Positions 36,484 through 44,432 of a DNA stretch of 64,000 nucleotides are shown piece by piece; the stretch's first letter is position 1; every line of letters starts with the position of its first letter. The translations under genes were made by a program, and so were the position numbers. A model generated the notes under the pieces. The model had not been told where the DNA came from and did no database searches. It saw only the letters and a program-made list of their open reading frames with translations. Origin of the DNA: Bacteroidales bacterium (GTDB taxonomy: Bacteria; Bacteroidota; Bacteroidia; Bacteroidales; UBA10428); the NCBI GenBank assembly GCA_016931575.1, contig JAFGEO010000088.1, positions 1 to 64,000 of the forward strand, in the 5' to 3' direction.

Positions 36484-38088
36484 ATGGAGAAGACATTAGT
36501 TTTAGGTGATGAGGCGGTAGCACTGGGCGGCATTGATGCCGGCATGTCCGGGATTTATGCCTACCCGGGCACCCCTTCAACAGAGATTACCGAATATGTA
36601 CAAAATTCCTCAGAAGCTCGTGAATGGAAGATCCGTTCTGAATGGTCTGCCAATGAAAAAACCGCCTACGAAGCTGCCCTGGGCATGTCCTATGCCGGGA
36701 AGCGGGCTATGGTATGCATGAAGCATGTCGGGCTGAATGTGGCGGCCGATCCCTTTATCAATTCGGCGATCACCGGCGTACAGGGGGGCCTGATCCTTGC
36801 CGTGGCGGATGATCCTTCGATGCATTCCTCCCAAAACGAACAGGACTCACGATACTATGGACGCTTTGCCATGATCCCGGTATTGGAGCCTGCTAACCAG
36901 CAGGAAGCCTATGACATGGTTTATGAAGCTTTCAGCCTTTCCGAAAAAGTAAAGCTTCCGGTAATGATCCGGCTGACTACCCGCCTCTCACATTCCAGGG
37001 CCGGAGTGTTGCGGAAAACCAGGATCCAACAAAATCAGCTAAATCCCGTCAGCGATACAAAGCGCTTTATTATTTTGCCTGTGAATGCAAGGGTTCAGTA
37101 TAAATCACTGGTGGATATGCAGCCTGAACTTGAACGGAACTCTTCTGCATCGGTATTCAACAGGCTGATAGAAGGCGACCATAAGGATTTCGGCATCATA
37201 GCCTGTGGCATTGCCTACAATTACGCCATGGAAGCCATGCAGCTGGCGGACCTAAAACTTCCGGTACTGAAAATTGCGCAGTACCCTTTGCCGGATGCCC
37301 TGATCAGGCAGTTCTTTTCAGCATGCAAAAAGGTCCTCATTCTGGAAGAAGGTTACCCTGTGTATGAGGAATTCATGCGGGGTTACTTTGATAATGGGCA
37401 GCTGCTGGGCAGACTCGATGGCACCCTACCCCGCACCGGTGAACTGAATCCGGATATAGTACTCTTGGCACTAACCGGGAAAGAAGTGCCTGTGCCGGCA
37501 CGACCTGAAGTGCTGGTGAACCGCCCGCCAGCATTGTGCCAGGGTTGCAGTCACCGTGACGTATTCCTCGACCTTAACGAGGTCCTTGAGCCTTTTGGCG
37601 AAAAGCATGTATTTTCCGATATCGGATGCTATACGCTGGGCGCCCTGCCCCCCTTCAATTCAATCTGCTCCTGCGTGGATATGGGAGCCTCGGTTACTAT
37701 GGCCAAAGGGGCTGCCGACGCTGGTCTCCGACCTGCTGTCTGTGTTATCGGCGATTCCACCTTTACCCACTCCGGAATGACCGGTCTGCTGGATGCCGTG
37801 AACGACAAATCGCCGCTGACTGTGGTAATTTCGGATAACCATACCACCGCCATGACGGGCGGACAGGATTCGCCGGGACACGGGAGGCTATACAGTATCT
37901 GTGCAGGTTTGGGGGTAGACCCTGCACATATCCGCAGCATTGAACCCCTTAAAAATAAGCGGGAAGCAAACAGGAAGGTCTACCGGGAAGAGTTGGCCTA
38001 CGAAGGAGTATCGGTGATCATTGCCTCAAGGGAATGTATCCAGACGGCCTCCCGCAGGAAGAAACAAGAAAAACAAACTCAGGATTAA
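36484..38088 (+). CDS. iorA: Indolepyruvate:ferredoxin oxidoreductase alpha subunit, without ferredoxin domain
   Basis: The TPP-dependent subunit (534 residues) that, with IorB, oxidises arylpyruvates from aromatic amino acids to aryl-acetyl-CoA and reduces ferredoxin. The pyrimidine domain begins at MEKTLVLGDEAVALGGIDAG (1-20), the family text LCQGCSHRDVF lies near residue 351, and the TPP-magnesium site is GDSTFTHSGMTGLLDAVN (about 421-438). Well-studied IorA proteins are about 600-650 residues and end in two 4Fe-4S motifs; this one stops after GVSVIIASRECI with a charged tail and no CxxCxxC motif. Electrons must then leave by another route or a separate ferredoxin. iorB follows within 15 bases. 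Confidence 0.9.
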   Translation: MEKTLVLGDEAVALGGIDAGMSGIYAYPGTPSTEITEYVQNSSEAREWKIRSEWSANEKTAYEAALGMSYAGKRAMVCMKHVGLNVAADPFINSAITGVQGGLILAVADDPSMHSSQNEQDSRYYGRFAMIPVLEPANQQEAYDMVYEAFSLSEKVKLPVMIRLTTRLSHSRAGVLRKTRIQQNQLNPVSDTKRFIILPVNARVQYKSLVDMQPELERNSSASVFNRLIEGDHKDFGIIACGIAYNYAMEAMQLADLKLPVLKIAQYPLPDALIRQFFSACKKVLILEEGYPVYEEFMRGYFDNGQLLGRLDGTLPRTGELNPDIVLLALTGKEVPVPARPEVLVNRPPALCQGCSHRDVFLDLNEVLEPFGEKHVFSDIGCYTLGALPPFNSICSCVDMGASVTMAKGAADAGLRPAVCVIGDSTFTHSGMTGLLDAVNDKSPLTVVISDNHTTAMTGGQDSPGHGRLYSICAGLGVDPAHIRSIEPLKNKREANRKVYREELAYEGVSVIIASRECIQTASRRKKQEKQTQD

Positions 38089-38102
38089 CCGGGAGCAGGA
38101 TC

Positions 38103-38681
38103 ATGAAAAAAGACATCATTTTAGCCGGGGTAGGCGGACAGGGGATCTTAAGCATTGCAGCCATCATCGACTGGGCAGCCCTGAAAAGCCAACTCCAGAT
38201 CAAACAGGCGGAAGTACATGGTATGAGCCAGCGTGGGGGTGCTGTACAATCGCACCTGCGCATTTCCGACTCCGAGATATTTTCTGACCTGATCCCGCAG
38301 GGCAGGGCAGATATCATCCTCTCTGTCGAACCCATGGAAAGCCTGCGCTACCTCTCCTGGCTTTCGGATGAGGGATGGGTGATAAGCGCCTCTGATCCTT
38401 TTAAGAATGTTCCGGACTACCCCGATGAGGAATTACTATTCCATGCCCTGGAGGCGCTTCCAAGGAAAAAAATCATCGATGCTGTTTCCATCGCCCGAGA
38501 CTGCGGAAATGCAAAAAGCTCCAACATTGTCATGCTGGGTGCTGCTTCCGGATTTCTGGGGATTGATCCTGAGATGCTGAAGGACGGCATCCGTTCCTTC
38601 TTCGGCCGGAAAGGGGAGGAGGTAGTCGGGGTGAATTTAAAAGCTTTCGAGGCAGGAAGAACCCTGGCGGAGCGAAAGTGA
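38103..38681 (+). CDS. iorB: Indolepyruvate:ferredoxin oxidoreductase beta subunit
   Basis: The gamma/beta-type subunit (192 residues) of the arylpyruvate oxidoreductase, beginning MKKDIILAGVGGQGILSIAA, the typical glycine-rich start of this fold, followed by VHGMSQRGGAVQSHLRI, a conserved family motif. The ATG at 38103 was chosen, with a GGGAGCAGG ribosome binding site upstream; in-frame codons before it overlap the iorA end. Translation is probably coupled to iorA. Confidence 0.9.
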   Translation: MKKDIILAGVGGQGILSIAAIIDWAALKSQLQIKQAEVHGMSQRGGAVQSHLRISDSEIFSDLIPQGRADIILSVEPMESLRYLSWLSDEGWVISASDPFKNVPDYPDEELLFHALEALPRKKIIDAVSIARDCGNAKSSNIVMLGAASGFLGIDPEMLKDGIRSFFGRKGEEVVGVNLKAFEAGRTLAERK

Positions 38682-38984
38682 TCGTACCCCGCCAATAGGA
38701 TGGGCCTCCTGGCTTGTACAAAGCCCCACTTCGAAGATTAGGGGAAACATTGAACATGGAGTCATTGCGACCAGAGGAAAGCAATCTGGTCGCTGAGGAC
38801 CGGCTCTCAATCAGAACATTCGACTCCTCGATCTATCCTCTCAGGGGCTACCGTATAGCCGAATCCATGGAATATTTGCCCAGACAGCACCTTCAGTTAC
38901 TCAGTTCATCAATTCCTCAGTTCCTCCATCGCACCAACACCCCATCACCCCACTGATAAACTCAGGGACCACCCTTTGACCCGA
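38682..38984. other. 303-base intergenic region filled with repeat-like sequence
   Basis: No gene. It holds a GTCATTGCGA...GCAATCT stretch (38761-38787) that resembles a widespread bacterial intergenic repeat, and a block (38808-38953) that recurs at 48391 and in part at 60646. Iorb and the CDF gene converge here, but no clear intrinsic terminator was seen. Confidence 0.6.
38808..38953 (+). repeat. Dispersed intergenic repeat, copy 1
   Basis: CAATCAGAACATTCGACTCC... (38808-38838) matches 48391-48421 at about 26 of 31 bases. The end CAGTTCCTCCATCGCACCAA is also close to 48458-48478 and 60646-60668. Confidence 0.5.
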
Positions 38985-39644
38985 CTACTCATGATGATGC
39001 CCGTGCCCGTGATGCGAATGATCCATATCCAGCAGGGCCCTCCCTGAATCTTTCAGCAATCCGATCGACCACCTGATGATCACAAAGGAGCTGATGATGG
39101 CTGCGATGGGGTCAATGAACGGGATATCCCAGATCATAGCTGCCGTTAGTCCCAGTATCGCAGATACACTGGTGAGCGCATCGGCAATCACATGCAGGTA
39201 GGCTGCCCGGATATTATGATCGGAATGTTCATGATCGTGGTGCAGCAGAAAGGCACTGGCGATGTTCACTGCCAGGCCAATGAAGGCTACCAGAATGGCT
39301 TCCCGGTAGACAATATCTACGGGATTATAGAAGCGTTCTACAGCCTCGATCATGATCACCACCGCAAAGATCAGCAGCATCAGCCCGCTGCTGTAGCCCG
39401 AAAGCGAGAGGATCTTCCCGGAATTACCCTTAAATTTTTCGCTCCCGGAAACCCTTCTGACCATGATGTATGCTATCCAGCTCAAACCGATAGCCAGCAC
39501 GTGCGAACCCATGTGAATGCCGTCGGCAAGCAGGGCCATCGATTTTGTCGTTAAGCCAAAAATGATCTCCACCACCATGGTTACGGCAGTCAGCAGGACC
39601 ACCCACATGGTTCTTCTCTCGTGTGTATTGCTCTTTTCTGTCAT
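38985..39644 (-). CDS. Cation diffusion facilitator (CDF) transporter, short form with His-rich tail
   Basis: A six-helix heavy-metal efflux protein of 219 residues. Metal-site residues are visible in MALLADGIHMGSHVLAIG (helix II) and AAYLHVIADALTSVSAI (helix V). A loop with HHDHEHSDH between helices IV and V probably collects the metal. CDF proteins normally have a cytoplasmic C-terminal domain of about 80-100 residues used for dimerisation; here the protein ends right after helix VI with DMDHSHHGHGHHHE. The wording is near the DmeF-type group (Co/Ni/Zn). It may be a natural short form. Confidence 0.85.
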   Translation of the reverse strand: MTEKSNTHERRTMWVVLLTAVTMVVEIIFGLTTKSMALLADGIHMGSHVLAIGLSWIAYIMVRRVSGSEKFKGNSGKILSLSGYSSGLMLLIFAVVIMIEAVERFYNPVDIVYREAILVAFIGLAVNIASAFLLHHDHEHSDHNIRAAYLHVIADALTSVSAILGLTAAMIWDIPFIDPIAAIISSFVIIRWSIGLLKDSGRALLDMDHSHHGHGHHHE

Positions 39645-39764
39645 CTTTCCTCCTTAATGCGGTTACCGTGCCGAAAGTTATTCGGAGATGTCCTTTCGGC
39701 AGGTAGCATCAGGATGTAAAGATAATTTACTTCTCCCGGAACAGGGCAGTCCCCAGCAGAGTAA

Positions 39765-40682
39765 TTATCCCTCCAGCAGACTGATCCTCTTCAGGTCCGC
39801 ATTCCCGTTTTTCAGAAAGGCCAGGGTTAGTTTATCCGCTCTGCAATCTATGAACTGCACACGCTTCAGTTTTTTGTTGTTTTTAAAGAATGTGTTGAGC
39901 AGCGTGGCGTTCACGAATTTCGTCCTGCTAAATGCGCAGTTTTCAAAAGAGCACTCCTCAAGGGTGCCGCCAAAAACGATGTTGTCAATATGTGAAGAAA
40001 TAAACGAGCTGCGGTTCCAGATCGAATTTTCAAGGCTGTTGCTCCCGAAAGCAGCCGACCTGAAAGACACCCCGGAAAAGTCGGCACCAGAGAAATCGCA
40101 GCCTTCAACATTGCTTCCTGAAAATGCTGCTTCCCTTAGTGAGCAGCTAATAAACTGATTTTTGGATAAATTGGAATGCTGTATGTTGCTGCCGCTGATG
40201 TCGGAGCCGGAAAAGTCACATTTTTCAACATTATTCCTTTTCAGAAGAAGTCCGGACAGTTCGGAACCAACAAACCGGCAACGCTGCATGTTGGATGAAC
40301 TGAATTTTTCATGCAGGTTTTTCAGACCTGAGAAGTCGGCGTCAACCCAATTCCCTCCGGACATATCCCAGACAGGTTTTTTCTCCGGCTTTCCGGACTG
40401 TGTTTCTTCACCTGGTCCGGGCACCGACTCCGCCGGAGCTACCGGATTGTCCCCGGTACCGTCGGTAAGGGATGGAAAACTTTCCGAGAAATAGTTTAGG
40501 TCTACCCCCAGGATCTCAGCCATGCGATTAAATGTAATTATATCGGGCATCGACTCACCACGTTCCCACTTTCCAACGGCCTGCGGACTAATAAACAATT
40601 GCCCGGCAAGCTGTGATTGGGATAGGTTCACTTTTTTTCGTGCATGGGCGATTCTATCACCCAGTATTGCTGTTGTTAACAT
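39765..40682 (-). CDS. XRE-type HTH regulator fused to a pentapeptide-repeat domain
   Basis: A 305-residue protein. The N-terminal 65 residues are a Cro/CI-type helix-turn-helix (LSQSQLAGQLFISPQAVGKW). After a proline-rich linker (about 80-105) comes a long right-handed quadrilateral helix of pentapeptide repeats (about 110-290; e.g. CDFSGSDISGSNIQHSNLSK). The pentapeptide part may be a protein-binding or DNA-mimic surface. The ATG at 40682 was chosen because it starts just before the HTH; a -7 box and three operator-like repeats lie upstream at the right distances. It could regulate itself through those repeats. Its target genes are unknown. Confidence 0.85.
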   Translation of the reverse strand: MLTTAILGDRIAHARKKVNLSQSQLAGQLFISPQAVGKWERGESMPDIITFNRMAEILGVDLNYFSESFPSLTDGTGDNPVAPAESVPGPGEETQSGKPEKKPVWDMSGGNWVDADFSGLKNLHEKFSSSNMQRCRFVGSELSGLLLKRNNVEKCDFSGSDISGSNIQHSNLSKNQFISCSLREAAFSGSNVEGCDFSGADFSGVSFRSAAFGSNSLENSIWNRSSFISSHIDNIVFGGTLEECSFENCAFSRTKFVNATLLNTFFKNNKKLKRVQFIDCRADKLTLAFLKNGNADLKRISLLEG

Positions 40683-40730
40683 ATTCGTATTTTTTATTGA
40701 TTCATACTCATTTTTACTTTGTCGACGATA

Positions 40731-40768
40731 CAAAGATACCTGGAATTATTCTGCAGATACTCAAAAAA
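40731..40768 (-). promoter_or_regulatory. Promoter of the XRE-pentapeptide gene (-33 and -7 boxes)
   Basis: On the minus strand, TATCTTTG (40738-40731) fits TAnnTTTG exactly, and a TTG lies 23 bases upstream (40764-40762). The leader to the ATG at 40682 is about 40 bases. Confidence 0.6.
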
Positions 40769-40773
40769 CAAAC

Positions 40774-40828
40774 ACTATTAGTTGTAATGCCTCTACTAAT
40801 AGTTGTATAGCTGCAACTATGAGTTGTA
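40774..40828. promoter_or_regulatory. Three 13-bp operator-like repeats at exact 21-bp spacing
   Basis: ACTATTAGTTGTA (40774), ACTAATAGTTGTA (40795) and ACTATGAGTTGTA (40816) start exactly 21 bases apart, two turns of B-DNA, so they face the same side of the helix. Each starts with the dyad ACTA-N-TAGT (one mismatch in the third). They lie directly upstream of the -33 box of the XRE-pentapeptide gene, so a protein bound there could contact RNA polymerase. The adjacent XRE protein is the obvious candidate ligand. Confidence 0.7.
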
Positions 40829-41124
40829 AATGACGATTTGTCATGGAAACTCAGCTATTTTTTTGATAAGCAGTTTTGCGGATTGTTGTTCCACTTGTGC
40901 CCGGATCCCGGCAGTTTGCCCCTTCTGGCATCAGCAAACTCGTTTTGACAGTAGAGATTGGAAAAGAAAAGCAGGGCAAGATACCAAAAACAGATTAGCA
41001 GGTTGTTGAGCTTGGATCAGGGTTATGAAAAAGAAGGTCAGAATTATTAATTTATCAGGGGTATGGTACTGCATATTAAATCTATAATTCTTAATTTTAT
41101 AATGACTCAAAAAATAATTGGTAC

Positions 41125-42009
41125 ATGGGAAAACAAAAAACGGATATATTGATACCTGTTGATTTTAAGATATATTGTTTAAAATCTATTGATTACGCAA
41201 AGAAATTACAGGCTGTTCTTAAAGGGAAAATACATCTGTTACATGTCGTTGAATCTCAATCATGGTGGGATGGTTTTTTTAATATGGATGATCTTATCCG
41301 GGGGGCAAATGAGAAATTGACTTTATTAAAAAAGGAGCAGGAGTTACCTGAGGATACGGAATTAAAGGTAATAACCGGGAAACGGGCTGTTGAAATTTCA
41401 AAGTATGCTATGGCGATCTCTGCCCGATATATTATTATGTCGGATAATTATCCTTTAACAAAAAACACAAAAGTACTTGGTTCCACAATTTCCGGAGTAA
41501 TCATGAGAGCCGAACAGCCTGTGATTAGCATAACAGAGAAAGAAGATTCTATTTTTAAGAATCTGGCTGTTCCGCTGGATTTAAACCAATCCTGCCGGTT
41601 ACAGCTTTACAATTCTGTTGCAATTGCCTTAACATTCCATGCGAAAATACATCTTATCTCGGTTCTCTTCAGCGAAGAGAAAGCCAAATCCAGCAGGATC
41701 CATGAGAAGATTGAAAAATATAAGAAAACTTACGATGATAACGGTATCCCCTATACAATTCAATTACTGGTAAAAGAGGAACCTCTGGCATATAAGGAAA
41801 TTATCAAATATTGTAATCCGGATAATGTTGATTCCGTTTTAATAATGACTCATAAGGAATCTTCCAAATTTGATAATTACCTGGGTGCTTTTGCTCAACA
41901 CATCATTAATGAAGTGACCATGCCGGTTGTGTCTATCAACAACGCTTCTGCTCATTTCTGGGAAAAAGAATTAGGGAAACCTACTGATCCTTTGGGATTC
42001 CTGAAATAA
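41125..42009 (+). CDS. Tandem universal stress protein (UspA-like)
   Basis: A 294-residue cytoplasmic protein with two Usp domains (about 1-140 and 145-285), starting KTDILIPVDFKIYCLKSIDY and, for the second, FKNLAVPLDLNQSCRLQLYN. The ATP-binding G-x2-G-x9-G(S/T) signature is only partly visible (GSTISGVIMRAEQPVISI in domain 1), so nucleotide binding is uncertain. The family responds to starvation and stress. Base use here is A+T-rich like the two lipoprotein genes that follow. Confidence 0.85.
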   Translation: MGKQKTDILIPVDFKIYCLKSIDYAKKLQAVLKGKIHLLHVVESQSWWDGFFNMDDLIRGANEKLTLLKKEQELPEDTELKVITGKRAVEISKYAMAISARYIIMSDNYPLTKNTKVLGSTISGVIMRAEQPVISITEKEDSIFKNLAVPLDLNQSCRLQLYNSVAIALTFHAKIHLISVLFSEEKAKSSRIHEKIEKYKKTYDDNGIPYTIQLLVKEEPLAYKEIIKYCNPDNVDSVLIMTHKESSKFDNYLGAFAQHIINEVTMPVVSINNASAHFWEKELGKPTDPLGFLK

Positions 42010-42083
42010 TTGATTGTTTTTCATGTCAGATGTTTCAGAAGTATTTTTTCGAATGGTGTGCTGTACTTATAATCTATCTTCGA

Positions 42084-42596
42084 ATGAAAGCGATAATACT
42101 GATCGTACTAATGAATTTATTTCTTCTCTCCTGCAATAATCATGGGGAGGATCTGATACCTGCAAAAATTGATTGGGGGGCACGTGAAGCTGTAATTCCA
42201 ACGTCAGAGGATAGGGTAGCCGGCAGATCATATTTACCCGTCTATTCACATATTTATCATAGGTTCGATCACACAAGCTTTAATCTTACCATTACGGTAA
42301 GCATCCGGAACATATCAACCACTGACACACTCTTTTTAACTGCCGCAGATTATTATAATACAGCTGGTGAAAAAATCAGGGAGTACCTCCAATTTCCTGT
42401 ATATGTGTCTCCACTGGAAACAATCGAAATAGTGATTAATGAGGATGATACCGAGGGAGGTTCTGGTGCCAACTTTATGTTTGACTGGATTATAAAAGGC
42501 GGGCAAGATGACCCCTTGTTTGAAGCAATAATGATTTCAACCAAAGGACAACAGGGTTTGTCTTTTTCAACCAGAGGTGTGCGCTTAACTGATTAG
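42084..42596 (+). CDS. DUF3124 lipoprotein
   Basis: A 170-residue lipoprotein beginning at the ATG 42084 (MKAIILIVLMNLFLLSC), whose lipobox cysteine follows LLS. The mature part matches DUF3124: AGRSYLPVYSHIYHR, LTITVSIRNISTTDTLFLT and ADYYNTAGEKIREYL. An earlier in-frame ATG at 42030 would add 18 residues before the signal peptide and was rejected. Function unknown; it follows a universal stress protein by 75 bases and may share its transcript. Confidence 0.75.
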   Translation: MKAIILIVLMNLFLLSCNNHGEDLIPAKIDWGAREAVIPTSEDRVAGRSYLPVYSHIYHRFDHTSFNLTITVSIRNISTTDTLFLTAADYYNTAGEKIREYLQFPVYVSPLETIEIVINEDDTEGGSGANFMFDWIIKGGQDDPLFEAIMISTKGQQGLSFSTRGVRLTD

Positions 42597-42651
42597 GATT
42601 CACAGCTGTTCAATGTATACGGCCATTTATCATCAGTACAGGTCCGGTCAG

Positions 42652-42690
42652 ATACCCCGACACATCCTTCTCGGATATCCGGGTATTTTG
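42652..42690 (+). terminator. Possible weak terminator after the DUF3124 gene
   Basis: ATACCC (42652-42657) can pair with GGGTAT (42681-42686), followed by TTTTGGTT. The loop is long (23 bases). A second small hairpin, TGGCAG-ACG-CTGCCA, lies at 42701-42715 without a T run. Confidence 0.35.
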
Positions 42691-42794
42691 GTTAGTTCGT
42701 TGGCAGACGCTGCCAGCCTCTTTAAAAGTCTATTTAGAATGCAAAAAAACCGGTTTCACATAAAATATTGAGCATCACCTAAAAAAACTACAGT

Positions 42795-43844
42795 ATGAAA
42801 AAATTTAAATACTTGTTGGTCTTGCTGTTAATACTTTGTTCAGCTTGCGAAGAAGAGATTTCGCCTGATTATCAATACAATTTGTTCAAAATGAAGTCTG
42901 AGGTTCATTTAGTGGATATGGAGCTAAATAGTAAAGATGAGTTTTATTATGTAACTACTGAGCTTGATAATACAGTTGAAATTCCTTTATATTCAAGTTA
43001 TCTGCCCTCAAAAGTTCAATTGTTCAAACAGTCTTCCGAGACAAGTGACCATATTGTTTTGGATCCTGATTTTATAGGTATAAACGAAATACTATTTGAT
43101 AAGAACGATAAACTGTGGGCCAGGAGTATGAAAAACCTATTTCTAATCAATAGTGGAAGTATTGATACAATAATTGATTTGAATAATGTTGATGGTTTAT
43201 TGAAATTTATAGCTGTTGACAGAGACAATACTATATGGACAGGTGGATTAAACACCGGATTATACAAAATAGACAATAATTTGGCTATCACTCATTACAG
43301 GGTTGACAATTCAACCTTACCCACAAATAGCATGACAAATATTCACATTGACAAACAAAACAATATTTGGATTGCTTTATGGGAAAACAGGGGTGTGCTC
43401 AAAATCTCTGATACTGAGAGCATGTGGGAATTTTACAACTCATCTAACTCAACTATAACTAATCAAAATATTTGGTGTCTTGTATCCGATAAAGATGGTA
43501 ATATCTGGATCGGCACCGGGCATGACAATGAAAATCAAAATCTAATGAAATTTAATGGAAATGATTGGATATACGAAAGACCATTGAATTCAAAGAATAA
43601 TTTTGTCAGTGGCACAGTAAGAGGTTTATATAATGATGATACTAAACTATATGTTGTGGTTGTGCAATCTGATAAAGCTGCATTTACTTCAAATAGTCTG
43701 TTGACATTTGATGGTACAACCTGGGAAAAGATCTCAACCGTGCCCGAGGACGATGGAATAGATGATATTAAAATAGATCATGCCAGAGGAGTGGCGTGGA
43801 TTAGAACTCTAAACAAGGGTATATTTAAACTTGATTTATTATGA
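42795..43844 (+). CDS. Lipoprotein with regulator-type (Reg_prop) beta-propeller
   Basis: A 349-residue lipoprotein: signal MKKFKYLLVLLLILCSAC with the lipid-attachment cysteine at 18. The rest is a propeller of about 40-50 residue blades containing the marks of two-component-regulator propellers: VDRDNTIWTGGLNTGLYKI, IDKQNNIWIALWENRGVLKI and SDKDGNIWIGTGHDNE. Such blades make up the periplasmic sensor of hybrid two-component systems (as in the gene at 48502), but here no membrane, kinase or output domain follows. It could be a free ligand-binding protein. The gene is very A+T-rich. Confidence 0.8.
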   Translation: MKKFKYLLVLLLILCSACEEEISPDYQYNLFKMKSEVHLVDMELNSKDEFYYVTTELDNTVEIPLYSSYLPSKVQLFKQSSETSDHIVLDPDFIGINEILFDKNDKLWARSMKNLFLINSGSIDTIIDLNNVDGLLKFIAVDRDNTIWTGGLNTGLYKIDNNLAITHYRVDNSTLPTNSMTNIHIDKQNNIWIALWENRGVLKISDTESMWEFYNSSNSTITNQNIWCLVSDKDGNIWIGTGHDNENQNLMKFNGNDWIYERPLNSKNNFVSGTVRGLYNDDTKLYVVVVQSDKAAFTSNSLLTFDGTTWEKISTVPEDDGIDDIKIDHARGVAWIRTLNKGIFKLDLL

Positions 43845-43929
43845 CCAAATCAGAGCGATTATACCAGCTATTGGTTTTCGACAACTTTCTCCGGGAAATT
43901 ACAGAGTATTCTCCTGGCAGCTAGTAACC

Positions 43930-43964
43930 AAAAGCCCCGCCAACTTTACGTTAGCAGGGCTTTT
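43930..43964 (-). terminator. Terminator after tRNA-Asp (and for the opposite gene)
   Basis: AAAAGCCCCGC (43930-43940) pairs with GCAGGGCTTTT (43954-43964), with one mismatch and a 13-base loop. It directly follows the tRNA CCA end and gives a T tail on either strand. Confidence 0.75.
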
Positions 43965-44041
43965 GGCGGTGTGGACGGGACTTGAACCCGCGACCCTCGG
44001 CGTGACAGGCCGATATTCTAACCAAACTGAACTACCACACC
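43964..44041 (-). tRNA. tRNA-Asp (GTC)
   Basis: The minus strand begins GGTGTGGTAGTTCAG and ends GGTTCAAGTCCCGTCCACACC, then G and an encoded CCA. The seven-base acceptor stem GGTGTGG/CCACACC is perfect, the T-loop GTTCAAG is standard, and the anticodon loop CTGTCAC gives anticodon GTC (aspartate). Confidence 0.95.
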
Positions 44042-44432
44042 AGATTACTTTGTTTTTTTTGTGCGACCGGGCAACAGCACGGTCATTCCAATAATCTGTA
44101 TTGCTTTTGTTATTAAGCGTTGCAAAAATAACGCTTAATTTTTATCCTGCAATAGAATACGGGCAAAAATGAAAAAAAAAATCATGTGTATGCCTGGTTC
44201 CCCGGGCGTTCAAACCTAAGCCTAATGAATGCCAGGATTTTACGACCAATCACTGGCCCTTTGCTTCTCTTCAAGCCGAGGTCTGTTTTTTTTTCGGATC
44301 ATTTTTTCGCTTTGAAATCTTTAATTTTTTAACCATCTTGCTTCCATAACCCCATCAACCCATCAACCTAAACCCTCTCAACCCATAAACTCTATAAACT
44401 CTATAAACTGTATACTTCAGACTATAACTCCC
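44042..44432. other. 391-base gap without a gene
   Basis: It holds the tRNA promoter region on the minus strand and, at 44350-44420, C-rich low-complexity DNA: CCCATCAAC repeats, then CTATAAACT repeated two to three times. I see no coding frame. Confidence 0.6.

Noticed and set aside
43964-44041. tRNA-Asp as an integration site for a genomic island
   Set aside because: No integrase gene and no second copy of the tRNA 3' end was seen in the flanking sequence.
44350-44420. Short tandem repeats (CCCATCAAC, CTATAAACT) as a CRISPR-like array
   Set aside because: The units are under 12 bases, directly adjacent and without spacers. They are low-complexity DNA.
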